This document shows, one piece after another, positions 24,134 through 31,983 of a DNA stretch of 64,000 bases. Made by a program: the position numbers and the translations under genes. This DNA is from Cryobacterium sinapicolor (lineage in GTDB: Bacteria > Actinomycetota > Actinomycetes > Actinomycetales > Microbacteriaceae): NCBI RefSeq assembly GCF_004403465.1, contig NZ_SOGQ01000083.1:1-64000 (forward strand), in the 5' to 3' direction. The notes under the pieces are model-generated. The model was not told where the DNA came from. It was given only the letters and a program-made list of their open reading frames with translations, and did no database searches. How positions within the stretch are numbered: the first letter of the stretch is position 1; each line of letters starts with the position of its first letter.

Positions 24134-25753
24134 ATGACGACCATTACCATTGACGCCGGTACGCTCACGGCCAACAAAGAGGACCGGATCGTAACCGGTC
24201 TGCTCCTGCCGTACGGCGAGGAGTGCCGCTCCAACCTCGGCAAGTTCACCTTCGAGGCGGGTGCCGTGCAGATCCCCACGGATGTTGCGGGCACCCTGTC
24301 CTTCAACGTTGAGCATGCCCGCGAGAACGCCATTGGCCGGGGTGTGACAGCCGTAGAAACCCCGGCGGGCATCGTCGCCTCGTTCTCCATCGCCAAGACC
24401 GCAGAGGGCGACGCAGCGCTTGAGGACATTGCCAGCGGCAAGCGTAAGCACCTGTCCGCTGAAGTGTCGGGCGTGAAGATCAAAGACGGCAAGGGCATCG
24501 CTGGCCGCCTGTTTGCTGCCGCGCTTGTCGCCGCACCCGCGTTCCCCTCCGCAACACTCCTGGCCGCAGCACCCGACACCATCGACCCGGCCGTGCCCGT
24601 CGATGCGGTGCCCGCCCCCGACGCACTCACTCCTGACGACAGCGGCGACATTGCCGTTGAAGCTACCGCACTCCCCGAGACCGTCACAGTGACGGCTGAG
24701 GGTACCAAGTCGATCTTCAAGCCCGAAGACGCAAACCCTCAGAAAGGCGCAAACGTGCCCGAAGCTACTGCCCCCGCAACCCTGACCGCGACGAAGGCCG
24801 AGCCCGTCGCGACCAGCCTGCCGAACCTGTTTTCGATCCTTGCCAACAGCATCAAGACCGGCGACAAGACCCTTCTTGCCACCATCGAGCGCGAAATTGA
24901 CGGGGCCGAATCCCTGTTCGCCGCGCTGTCTGACGTGAAGATGACGGGCGCTGGAACGGTCGGCACCAACATTGTTCAGCCGCAGTTCCTTGGCGAGCTG
25001 TGGTCCGGCCGGGCTTACCAGCGCAAGGTTATTCCGCTGCTCTCCGGTGGCGTGCTCACCTCCCCCGAGGTCAAGGGCTGGCGCTGGACCACCGAACCCG
25101 AGGTTGCACTCTGGGCCGGTAACAAGGCCCTCGTGTCGTCGAACACCCCGGCTACCGAGGCTTACTCGGTTGCTGTGCAGCGCATCGCTGGCGCGCACGA
25201 CATCGCCCGCGAGTTCCGCGACTTCGGCGTTGCCGAGTTCTGGGCGTCCTACTTTGCCGCCATGACCGAGTCTTACGCCAAGGTCTCCGACAAGTACGCC
25301 TTCGACTCCCTCGTTACCGCCAGCACCGCAGTCACCGCCGGCGCTGTGCCGTCCGGTGCGGATAAGGGCATGGTGAGCATCGTTGACGGTGCGCTCAGTG
25401 TGCTCAACGCTGACGGCACCCCGTCCTTCGCGCTCGTCGCCCCCGACGTGTGGCGCTCGCTCCTGTTCACGCAGGACCAGGACAAGCTGGCCTTCCTTAA
25501 CGCCAGCCTCGGGCTTGAAGAGGGTTCCATTGCCTCGTTCAAGGTTGTTCCGCACTCGGGCCTGACCGCTGGCAAGGTGCTCGTCGGTGACCGTAACGCG
25601 GCTGCCGTTCACGAACTCGGCGGCTCGCCCATCCGTGTTGAAGGTCTCGACCTTGTCAAGGGTGGCATCGACCCGGCCCTGTTCGGTTACGTCGCCGTCC
25701 CGGTCCACAAGGCCGCCGCGCTCGCCCTCGTCACTCCCGCTGTCGTCATCTAA
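24134..25753 (+). CDS. Prohead protease-major capsid fusion
   Basis: 539 residues in two parts. About 1-165 resembles caudoviral prohead proteases (ANKEDRIVTGLLLPYGE, LSFNVEHARENAIGRG with the likely active His, KRKHLSAEVSG with the Ser). A linker rich in Ala, Pro, Val and Asp (about 165-225) follows. The remainder is an HK97-fold capsid: IVQPQFLGELWSGRAYQRKV, WRWTTEPEVALWAGNK, DIAREFRDFGV and the C-terminal GYVAVPVHKAAALALV. Protease and capsid are separate genes in HK97; here no stop or internal start separates them. Self-cleavage would release the shell protein (inference). Confidence 0.85.
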   Translation: MTTITIDAGTLTANKEDRIVTGLLLPYGEECRSNLGKFTFEAGAVQIPTDVAGTLSFNVEHARENAIGRGVTAVETPAGIVASFSIAKTAEGDAALEDIASGKRKHLSAEVSGVKIKDGKGIAGRLFAAALVAAPAFPSATLLAAAPDTIDPAVPVDAVPAPDALTPDDSGDIAVEATALPETVTVTAEGTKSIFKPEDANPQKGANVPEATAPATLTATKAEPVATSLPNLFSILANSIKTGDKTLLATIEREIDGAESLFAALSDVKMTGAGTVGTNIVQPQFLGELWSGRAYQRKVIPLLSGGVLTSPEVKGWRWTTEPEVALWAGNKALVSSNTPATEAYSVAVQRIAGAHDIAREFRDFGVAEFWASYFAAMTESYAKVSDKYAFDSLVTASTAVTAGAVPSGADKGMVSIVDGALSVLNADGTPSFALVAPDVWRSLLFTQDQDKLAFLNASLGLEEGSIASFKVVPHSGLTAGKVLVGDRNAAAVHELGGSPIRVEGLDLVKGGIDPALFGYVAVPVHKAAALALVTPAVVI

Positions 25754-25778
25754 CCAACCTTAAGAAAGGGGGCCGGTC

Positions 25779-26393
25779 ATGGCCTACACCGTAGATGAAC
25801 AGATCGGCCCCTTCTGGGTCGGTGACGTGCCGCTAACGGCCACCACGCTGAGCCTGACGGACCAGGACGGCAACGCCGTAGACCTTGCGCCCGTCACCGG
25901 CGTAACCGCTCAGGTTGGCGCTGTCAGTCTCACGGCCTCCGTGGTTGCTGACACCATCGTTATTGTTTGGCCCCTCGTCAGCCTGTTCGCGGTGGAAGGC
26001 ATCAGCTCGCTTGAGTTGAAGCTGACCACCGCCACAGGTTCGGTGACGGTCGAGCCGGTCGAGTTCGTCGTTCAGTCACGCAGCGGTTGGCACTCCCTCG
26101 ACACGGCCCGCCGTGACTGGCGTGACGCGCCCGATTCCGACGCCGGGCTGTACGTCCTCTTGGACACGGCCCGCGTGCAGGTCCAGCAGTTCGCCCCGGT
26201 AACCGTCGCCGGTGCCGTGCCGCTCCGCTACAAGCAGGCTCAGCTTATGCAAGCGCGCAACGTGTGGAACGCGGCCAAGTCTGACACGTCAAATCAGATG
26301 GGCGCGGACGGGTTTACCGTCCATGTCTTCCCGATGGACTGGACCGTGAAGAACATCATCCGCCCGAAGAACCCGGTTCCGGTGGTCGCATGA
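25779..26393 (+). CDS. Head-tail connector / adaptor-like protein
   Basis: 204 residues after an AAGGGGG ribosome site. The N-terminal ~105 residues form a beta-rich, Ig-like segment (WVGDVPLTATTLSLTDQDG...VEFVVQSRSG). The C-terminal ~95 residues are helical (LDTARRDWRDAPDSDAGLY, then VPLRYKQAQLMQARNVWNAAK), the pattern of gp6/gp15-type connector proteins. The position just after the capsid supports the adaptor role. Confidence 0.6.
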   Translation: MAYTVDEQIGPFWVGDVPLTATTLSLTDQDGNAVDLAPVTGVTAQVGAVSLTASVVADTIVIVWPLVSLFAVEGISSLELKLTTATGSVTVEPVEFVVQSRSGWHSLDTARRDWRDAPDSDAGLYVLLDTARVQVQQFAPVTVAGAVPLRYKQAQLMQARNVWNAAKSDTSNQMGADGFTVHVFPMDWTVKNIIRPKNPVPVVA

Positions 26394-26758
26394 CCGCCCG
26401 CCAGCAACTGGAGGCGGAACTCCGGAAGCTCGTACCCAAGACGTGGAAGATCGTTGCTTACCAGGACGGACTTGACACGCTCGACAAGGTGACGCTGATG
26501 CTCAAGCAGTCCGCCATTGAGAAGGCACCAGCGGCCCCACAGGGCGCGCATATCGTCTCGTACGTCCTCACGCTCATTGACCCGGCGCTAGACGCTCAGA
26601 AGGCGGAAATCGCCTTGGACGCTTCCGTCGATGACCTCCTCTTCAAACTTGACGGCATCCAGTGGCTCACTTGGAGCCGTGCCGAAAAAGTGCAGTTTTC
26701 AGACACCAATATGGCCTACGACGTAACCGTTGAGGTCATCACCCGGAAGGCCGAATAA
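26390..26758 (+). CDS. Probable tail-terminator / head-tail joining protein
   Basis: 122 residues, starting inside the last codons of the connector gene (ATGA). The pattern, TARQQLEAELRKLVPKTWKI at the start and LDGIQWLTWSRAEKV then YDVTVEVITR at the end, resembles small tail-completion proteins that use a beta sheet to cap the tail tube. Its stop overlaps the tail-tube gene start (TAATG). Call rests on size, pattern and position. Confidence 0.6.
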   Translation: MTARQQLEAELRKLVPKTWKIVAYQDGLDTLDKVTLMLKQSAIEKAPAAPQGAHIVSYVLTLIDPALDAQKAEIALDASVDDLLFKLDGIQWLTWSRAEKVQFSDTNMAYDVTVEVITRKAE

Positions 26759-27426
26759 TGGCTCAGATCGCTGTCAACCCGCTCGTACTCAAGGATGTTG
26801 TTATCTCCTTCGGCACCGACTCCTATGAGGCCGCCGTGTCGAACGTGACGTTCACGCCGAGCGCCTCCACCATCACATGGAAGGGCCTTACCCCGGCCGC
26901 CGTGTACAGCGCGGCCACCGCCGCAACATGGGCAGCAGACCTCACCTACGTGCAGGACTGGGAGACCGTCAACAGCCTGTCGCGTTTCCTCTTCGACAAT
27001 GAGGGCGCCGAGGTTGCCGCGACCTTCAAGCCGCGCTCCGGTTCCGGCCCGTCGTTCACCGCAATCCTGATCGTCACGCCCGGCGCAATCGGCGGGGCCG
27101 TGGACAGCTTCGGTGAAACCTCGGTATCGCTCGGTTCCAAGGGCAAGCCCGCACTCGTCGCCGCCGTTGCCACCGTCCCGACCGTCACCCTTGCCGCACC
27201 CGCTACCGGTGGTATCGCCGGCGGGACGCTCGTCAAGGTGACCGGCTCACGCTTCACCGGTGCAACCGTGGTCAAGTTCGGCACGATCACCGCCACAAGC
27301 TTCACTGTCGAGACCGACGGCATCCTCTACGTGGTCGCACCGGCCGCAGCCGCTGGCTCCAAGCCGGTCACCGTGACTAACGCCGTTGGCGTGTCCGCGA
27401 CCTCCGCCGCGTACACGTACGCGTAA
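26758..27426 (+). CDS. Major tail (tube) protein with IPT/TIG-like C-terminal domain
   Basis: 222 residues. The N-terminal ~135 residues are beta-rich with tail-tube character (LVLKDVVISFGTDSYEAAVS, TWAADLTYVQDWETV, SVSLGSKGKP). The C-terminal ~85 residues form an Ig-like IPT/TIG domain (PATGGIAGGTLVKVTGSRF, VTVTNAVGVSATSAAYTYA), which is often displayed on the tail surface. A strong hairpin follows the stop, as is usual after highly expressed tail-tube genes. Confidence 0.75.
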   Translation: MAQIAVNPLVLKDVVISFGTDSYEAAVSNVTFTPSASTITWKGLTPAAVYSAATAATWAADLTYVQDWETVNSLSRFLFDNEGAEVAATFKPRSGSGPSFTAILIVTPGAIGGAVDSFGETSVSLGSKGKPALVAAVATVPTVTLAAPATGGIAGGTLVKVTGSRFTGATVVKFGTITATSFTVETDGILYVVAPAAAAGSKPVTVTNAVGVSATSAAYTYA

Positions 27427-27440
27427 CAGCCACAAGACCA

Positions 27441-27473
27441 CCCCGCCGGGTTCCATGTACAAGCCCGGCGGGG
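27441..27473 (+). terminator. Hairpin after the tail-tube gene
   Basis: CCCCGCCGGG (27441-27450) pairs perfectly with CCCGGCGGGG (27464-27473), loop of 13 bases, without a following T-run. It may attenuate read-through or stabilise the upstream message rather than stop all transcription. Confidence 0.65.
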
Positions 27474-27496
27474 ACACCCTTTGCTAGGAGCGCCCA

Positions 27497-28003
27497 TTGA
27501 TTCGCCTTGACGTGTACAACAGCCGGGAACTACAGGCCACCATCCTGTCAATCCGGCGGGCACCGAAAGAGATTCAGGCGCAAATTAGGAAGCACACAAA
27601 GGCGATGGCCGCCCCCGAATACAGGAAGGCCATGGCCGAAAGTGCGGAGACCCGGCTAGAACACCGCGTGCTGGTCCAAACGGGCACCGTCGCCGTGTCC
27701 AACCAGAACATCAAGCTCAGTTCTGGTGCATCCACTCGGGCTCTGTCGGGCGGTCTGAAGCCTTCGGAGAACGCCGCCGCCATCGAGTTCGGCACGAAGC
27801 GCGACCTTGTCCGTACCTATGACCGCCGCTCACGCAAGGGCGGAACACACAAGGTCACCCGCCACACGCGCCAGCAGCTCCGCCCGCTGAACCGCAAGGG
27901 GTACGTCTTCTACCCGGCCGTTACTTCGCTCATCCCCCGCATCGCGTCCCTGTGGGTGCAAACCACTGTTCGCACGTTCCACGAAGCATTAGAAGGTAAG
28001 TAA
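27497..28003 (+). CDS. HK97-gp10-like minor tail/completion protein
   Basis: 168 residues from TTG 27497, with AGGAG seven bases upstream. Contains SIRRAPKEIQAQIRKHTK, HRVLVQTGTVAVSNQNIKL and AIEFGTKRD, a pattern like the HK97 gp10 family. The C-terminus FYPAVTSLIPRIASLWVQTTV is also typical. It lies where tail-assembly chaperones are usually found, but no chaperone pair or frameshift site is seen. Stop overlaps the tape-measure start (TAATG). Confidence 0.6.
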   Translation: MIRLDVYNSRELQATILSIRRAPKEIQAQIRKHTKAMAAPEYRKAMAESAETRLEHRVLVQTGTVAVSNQNIKLSSGASTRALSGGLKPSENAAAIEFGTKRDLVRTYDRRSRKGGTHKVTRHTRQQLRPLNRKGYVFYPAVTSLIPRIASLWVQTTVRTFHEALEGK

Positions 28004-29589
28004 TGGCCAAGGGCATAAACATTGACATTGCCGCCAACACGCGCGATTTTCAGGCGGGCGTCAAAGACGTTGACAAGTCACTGTCCGAAGTCGCTGACTC
28101 CCTCGATGACCTCACACGCGACACCACCAACTCAGCCGACAAGGCCGGTAAAGCCCTCGGTGACGGTGTCGAGGATGGCGCTAAGGACGCCGAGCAGGCG
28201 GTTGAGAGGGTTGAAAAGACTTTCAAGGCGCTGTCCGACACGGCAAGGCGCGAATCCAAGGATGGCGGTAAGGCCCTCGGTGACAGCTATAGGGAGGGCT
28301 CAGGCAAAGCTCAGGAGGGGCTCACCGACTTTAAACAGGAGGCCAACTCAACCGCGAGGGAGTCCGCCGCAAGCTTCGACGGCTCGGCTGACTCCATCGT
28401 TGGGGCTTTCCAAGAGGTTGCCGCAAACGCCTTTGCAGGATTCGGTCCCGCCGGCGCGGTGGCAGGCTTGGCCGCAGCGGCTGGGATCGGCCTGATCATG
28501 AAGTCTCTAGGCGACGCGTCGACCGCAACCGAGGAAGTCAAGACCCGCACGCAAGACCTCGCGAAAGAGTACATCGAAACCGGTGACCTGGGCGTGGCCT
28601 CAATGGACTACCTGATTGGTAGACTCCAGGACCTTGCCACCGAAGGCGACGGCATCAACCTGACCAAGCTCGCCAAGACTGCGAAAGAGTCGGGGTCCAG
28701 CTTTAAGGACTTGGCACAGGCGTACGCGGGCAACGCTGACGGCCTTAAGGACTTGTGGCGGGAGGGCGATAGGCGCCTCAAGCAGATGGGCGAGGAGACC
28801 GACGCTGCCGCCAACTCGACCAACGCCACCGACGCAGGGTATGCAGCCAAGCTTCGGGCGTCAGAGGCGCAGCAGAAATACATGGACTACTTGGGGCAGG
28901 CAATCGGCATTGCTGATGCTGCTGCCGCCTCCGAGCTGCTCTATGCCCAGTCGGGCGCCCCCGAAATGGAGGCTAAGGCTGCCCTCGTCGACAACATCCA
29001 AGGTTCCATTGACGACGCCGCAGGAAGCTGGACCGACTACCAAGACAAGGAGACCGGGGCCATTGATCCGGCCGCTTTCCTCGCCGGTGTTGCCGAACGT
29101 CTGGCCGCAGCCAACGACTACGCGGCCAACCTTGCAATCGCACAAGCGCAACTGTCCCCCGAGGCGTATCAGTACCTTGTGGACCAGGGCATCGACTTCG
29201 CGCCCATGCTCGGATCGATCCTCAGCAGCGGCCTTGTCGGGCAGTTCAACACGACCTTCACGGACGCGGCGAACGCTGGCAACGCAGCCCTGGACGGCAC
29301 CCTTGTCACCGACTACACGGTCAATGCAACCGCCGACGTGAAACCGGTTGAGGACGACCTGAACGGGGCAACCAACAAGTCGCGCACCGCCAAGGTGGAC
29401 GCCAAAGCTACCCCCGAGAAGGCGAGCGCCGACATTGACCGGGCAGCCGCCAAGGATAGGACAGCCACCATCAACGTTAAAGCCGCCCTCTCGGACGCCG
29501 AAAGTCAGATTAGTCAGTTTATGAACCGTTCCCGCAGCATCCGAATCACCGCAAACATTGTTGACCGCAACGGAAAGCTGGTGAACTGA
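28003..29589 (+). CDS. Tape measure protein
   Basis: 528 residues, short for a tape measure. The first ~130 residues are Ala/Asp/Lys-rich coiled coil (SLSEVADSLDDLTRDTTNSA), followed by a hydrophobic stretch (FGPAGAVAGLAAAAGIGLIM, about 147-166) and then more helical Ala-rich sequence. The C-terminal ~90 residues include repeated AKVDAKATPEKA/ATINVKAALSDA units. Tail length scales with tape measure length, so the tail should be short, well under 100 nm (inference). Confidence 0.78.
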   Translation: MAKGINIDIAANTRDFQAGVKDVDKSLSEVADSLDDLTRDTTNSADKAGKALGDGVEDGAKDAEQAVERVEKTFKALSDTARRESKDGGKALGDSYREGSGKAQEGLTDFKQEANSTARESAASFDGSADSIVGAFQEVAANAFAGFGPAGAVAGLAAAAGIGLIMKSLGDASTATEEVKTRTQDLAKEYIETGDLGVASMDYLIGRLQDLATEGDGINLTKLAKTAKESGSSFKDLAQAYAGNADGLKDLWREGDRRLKQMGEETDAAANSTNATDAGYAAKLRASEAQQKYMDYLGQAIGIADAAAASELLYAQSGAPEMEAKAALVDNIQGSIDDAAGSWTDYQDKETGAIDPAAFLAGVAERLAAANDYAANLAIAQAQLSPEAYQYLVDQGIDFAPMLGSILSSGLVGQFNTTFTDAANAGNAALDGTLVTDYTVNATADVKPVEDDLNGATNKSRTAKVDAKATPEKASADIDRAAAKDRTATINVKAALSDAESQISQFMNRSRSIRITANIVDRNGKLVN

Positions 29590-30131
29590 TGGGTTACACC
29601 ACGCCCGGCTCGGACCCGTCCAGCATGCCGTACGTGTCGGACGACATCCTCTACATTGACACCGCCGTTGACGGCACCGACCCGAACATCGCCCTTATGG
29701 ACGGTACGGCCGACCCGACGGACTCAACCATCATGATGATGTACGCGCCCACCTTCGTCCCCGAGTGGGCACCCGGAACCACTATCACCTATCCTGGCGG
29801 CGCGATACGCCCCTATCTAGTCCTCGGGTTCGAGGCTCACCGCGCCAATCGGAACATCGTTCACACCTTACTAGACAGCAGCAACCCCGCCGTAACGCTT
29901 AGGTCTAGCGGACTGATGACTGGAGCCTTAAACCTGCTCTTCCTGACACATGCTGACGCCCGCGCCTGCGACCTGGCACACAAGACCGCAGCCGTCTTCA
30001 CCTTCGCAGACACCGACCTCCCCGCCGGTGGGTTCCAATACGTCCCCATTGACGAGACGACCATTCAGCTTGACCCGGGCGGCAGCAGTTGCTGGACCGT
30101 CGCTGTCCCTTTCCAGGAAGTCGCCGCGTGA
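29589..30131 (+). CDS. Probable distal tail protein
   Basis: 180 residues, coupled to the tape measure gene (TGATG). A Gly/Asp/Thr-rich start (MGYTTPGSDPSSMPYVSDD) is followed by beta-rich sequence (PYLVLGFEAHRANRNIVHTL) and a C-terminal piece GGSSCWTVAVPFQEV. The location between tape measure and the baseplate-hub-like gene suggests a distal-tail (Dit) function. No strong motif; assignment is positional. Confidence 0.5.
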   Translation: MGYTTPGSDPSSMPYVSDDILYIDTAVDGTDPNIALMDGTADPTDSTIMMMYAPTFVPEWAPGTTITYPGGAIRPYLVLGFEAHRANRNIVHTLLDSSNPAVTLRSSGLMTGALNLLFLTHADARACDLAHKTAAVFTFADTDLPAGGFQYVPIDETTIQLDPGGSSCWTVAVPFQEVAA

Positions 30132-31270
30132 TTACCTCCGGCAGCGTGACGGCCACCGTGGCTGGCGTGGCGCTGAATATCAAAGAGTCCAGCCTGACAG
30201 TTGACGACTCCTGGAGCCGATACGGCCAGTGTGACTTGACCATCGTGACGCCGCCTAATACCGCCCTACTGGACCCACGGCTGACCCCCGATGTCACCCT
30301 GACCTATTCCCAGGAGTACGGCCCGGTCAAGCCCGTCAGCCAGCTGTCTACGGCCTGGGCTGGCAAGCTGGTATCAGCGCTGTCTACGGCCTGGGCTGGC
30401 AAGCTGGTATCAGCGCTGTCTACGGCCTACGGCTCCGGTACTTATACGGCCGCGCCGTACCGAGACACGGCGGGCATCTCGGCTGTCTTGCACGTTCGGA
30501 AAAGAACTATCACTCAGGACGGGCTAACAGTCCTGCACCTGGAGACCCATGACGCCCTGTTAGAGGACCTACGCTCCATGAACGGAGCGGACCGGCTGTA
30601 TTCGTCCTACACGCTACGAACCCTGATAGCTGAAGTGTTTGCCGAGCTAACCCTGGCAACCGGCCGGAGCTTCACCCTGGCCCCCGGCCCGACTGACGCT
30701 GATGTCCCGCTCTACCCCACGATGAAGCCCGGCCAGACGTTCCTGGATTTCTTCACCCCGTACTTACAACAGGCCAATCTCCGGCTCTGGTGTGACCTGG
30801 ACGGGGTATTCCAGTTGACCGTCGCTGACGCCCCGGTGGCCGGCACCATCGCCCTGAGCGGTGCCTTGTCAGTCATTGACGCTCAGGACAACATCGACCG
30901 GGACCAAGACCTATGGGCTGACGCGGTGGTCGTTGTCTATAACGAGTCGGCTACCGGGTATGTGTCCCCGTATCCCACGGATGGCCGCCCCTATTCCAAG
31001 GTGATGACCTTGACCGTGGATGCCGCCGCCCCGTTCAATCAGTTCAGCTCGTACGCCGAGGTGGAGGCAGCGGCCAAGAACATTTGGACCCGGCTACAGA
31101 AGCGGGGGCGTGAGGTTCCAGTGGACGCTGTGAACGATTATGCGGCCCGCCCTGGCATGGCCGCCAGCATCACCCTGCCGGGCCAGCCTGTCCTGGCCGG
31201 TATCATCCGGGCCGTTACCTGGTCCACCCCTGAAAATACCATGCAAGTAATCACTAGAGACCTGGAGTAA
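30128..31270 (+). CDS. Minor tail protein / baseplate hub-like
   Basis: 380 residues from GTG 30128 (GTGA overlap with the previous stop; a longer frame upstream is out of context). The sequence has hub-like features: MITSGSVTATVAGVALNI at the start, MKPGQTFLDFFTPYLQQANL in the middle and ASITLPGQPVLAGIIRAVTW near the end. Residues about 73-101 carry a duplicated 12-residue unit LSTAWAGKLVSA encoded by a perfect 36-bp tandem repeat. Leu codons here are mainly CTG/CTA/TTG, unlike the CTC-rich head genes. Confidence 0.6.
   Translation: MITSGSVTATVAGVALNIKESSLTVDDSWSRYGQCDLTIVTPPNTALLDPRLTPDVTLTYSQEYGPVKPVSQLSTAWAGKLVSALSTAWAGKLVSALSTAYGSGTYTAAPYRDTAGISAVLHVRKRTITQDGLTVLHLETHDALLEDLRSMNGADRLYSSYTLRTLIAEVFAELTLATGRSFTLAPGPTDADVPLYPTMKPGQTFLDFFTPYLQQANLRLWCDLDGVFQLTVADAPVAGTIALSGALSVIDAQDNIDRDQDLWADAVVVVYNESATGYVSPYPTDGRPYSKVMTLTVDAAAPFNQFSSYAEVEAAAKNIWTRLQKRGREVPVDAVNDYAARPGMAASITLPGQPVLAGIIRAVTWSTPENTMQVITRDLE
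30344..30428 (+). repeat. 36-bp tandem duplication inside the tail gene
   Basis: Two identical 36-bp units at 30344-30379 and 30380-30415, beginning CTGTCTACGGCCTGGGCT, followed by a partial third unit (30416-30428). Both units stay in frame and add 12 residues each, so the gene is not broken. Perfect identity suggests a recent expansion. Confidence 0.9.
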
Positions 31271-31274
31271 AGCC

Positions 31275-31724
31275 ATGCCCACCGATGCAAACGGGATTTA
31301 TCAATACACGGAAGCGGAAGCCGTGCCGGCCACCTTTTCCGGCTTCCTCAACCGGTTAGCCTCATCGGTCAGCACTGTGGTTGGCTCGATCCTGGCCAAC
31401 CTAACCAGCATCAATGGGCAGCTGAACGATACGCTCTGGGTGCCCATCACGCTGGCCTCTGGAGCAACCGTATCGAACGGCCTTACTCCACGAATCAGGC
31501 GTAAAAATGGGATCGTCTATGTCGTCGGCCAGCTGACCCAGGGTGCCGGCCAGGCGTTCGTGATACCGGCCGGATTCGCCCCGTCCTATCCCATGCAACT
31601 GGCGGCGATGGCTGCCAATACCGGCACCGCGGCCACCGTGCTGGTCTTGGACCCCCCTACCATGTCGGCCTATACCACCACGGGAACGGTCGTCAACCTG
31701 GCGCACTCCTGGCCGGTGAATTGA
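31275..31724 (+). CDS. Tail fibre-like or receptor-binding-type protein, unknown
   Basis: 149 residues, ATG 31275, five bases after the hub gene. The N-terminal ~50 residues are helical (TFSGFLNRLASSVSTVVGSI). The rest is beta-rich (NGIVYVVGQLTQGAGQAFVIPAGFAP), the kind of C-terminal fold seen in small fibre tips and phage carbohydrate-binding proteins. Position at the end of the tail operon fits a host-contact protein. No family recognised. Confidence 0.5.
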   Translation: MPTDANGIYQYTEAEAVPATFSGFLNRLASSVSTVVGSILANLTSINGQLNDTLWVPITLASGATVSNGLTPRIRRKNGIVYVVGQLTQGAGQAFVIPAGFAPSYPMQLAAMAANTGTAATVLVLDPPTMSAYTTTGTVVNLAHSWPVN

Positions 31725-31726
31725 CC

Positions 31727-31810
31727 ATGGTCTATGTCATCTATTCGGAGCCATACCCGGAATCCCGTGGTGACCTGTTCGGAGCTACTGCCGAAACGCG
31801 AGGCCTCTGA
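31727..31810 (+). CDS. Possible 27-residue peptide at the operon end
   Basis: ATG 31727, two bases after the preceding stop, encodes MVYVIYSEPYPESRGDLFG and eight more residues before TGA. It lies before the operon terminator. No ribosome site other than coupling. May be chance. Confidence 0.25.
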   Translation: MVYVIYSEPYPESRGDLFGATAETRGL

Positions 31811-31869
31811 AACGACGGTATACTGAGTATGTAGATCAAGCCTTCCATGTGCTTCCTTCTCTACAATCG

Positions 31870-31901
31870 CCCCGGTCAGCTCCTCCCTGACCGGGGCATC
31901 T
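31870..31901 (+). terminator. Terminator of the structural operon
   Basis: CCCCGGTCAG (31870-31879) pairs perfectly with CTGACCGGGG (31887-31896) around a 7-base loop, followed by CATCTCTTT. It marks the end of phage transcription about 80 bases before attR and keeps it from running into the Tad operon antisense. Confidence 0.8.
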
Positions 31902-31965
31902 CTTTGCCCGTAAACTGGTGTCAAGGGCGCGAACGTCAGCAGCTCGCCGGGCGCATACCCCTAAT

Positions 31966-31971
31966 TTGACA
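31966..31971 (+). promoter_or_regulatory. -35 half of the integrase promoter, split by integration
   Basis: TTGACA at the right end of the provirus, four bases before the attR core. In the circular form it comes 17 bases before TACAAT of the left end. In the integrated form the sequence 17 bases downstream is CAGGGC (cpaF), so no promoter forms here. It sits in the loop of the inverted repeat CCTAAT-TTGAC-ATTAGG (31960-31976). Confidence 0.8.
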
Positions 31972-31974
31972 TTA

Positions 31975-31983
31975 GGCAGCCCG
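31975..31983. other. attR core
   Basis: GGCAGCCCG, identical to 16619-16627. Provirus side reads CCCCTAATTTGACATTA, host side CTGTTCAGGGCGATGAG (cpaF, encoding LIALNS on the minus strand). Confidence 0.88.

Larger units (their letters stand above)
16619..31983 (+). mobile_element. 15.4-kb siphovirus-like provirus inserted in cpaF
   Basis: Bounded by the 9-bp identity GGCAGCCCG at 16619-16627 and 31975-31983. The host sequences outside the two copies join to give an uninterrupted cpaF frame (LNSGLP|GMCSIHAN), which defines the ends exactly. All genes are on the plus strand, opposite to cpaF: serine integrase, RepA-like ATPase, small proteins, HNH protein, large terminase, portal, protease-capsid fusion, connector, tail genes. 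Siphoviruses of about 14-16 kb are known from Arthrobacter and Rhodococcus, so this size can be a complete genome. No repressor, excisionase, small terminase, holin or endolysin was recognised. Confidence 0.93.
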
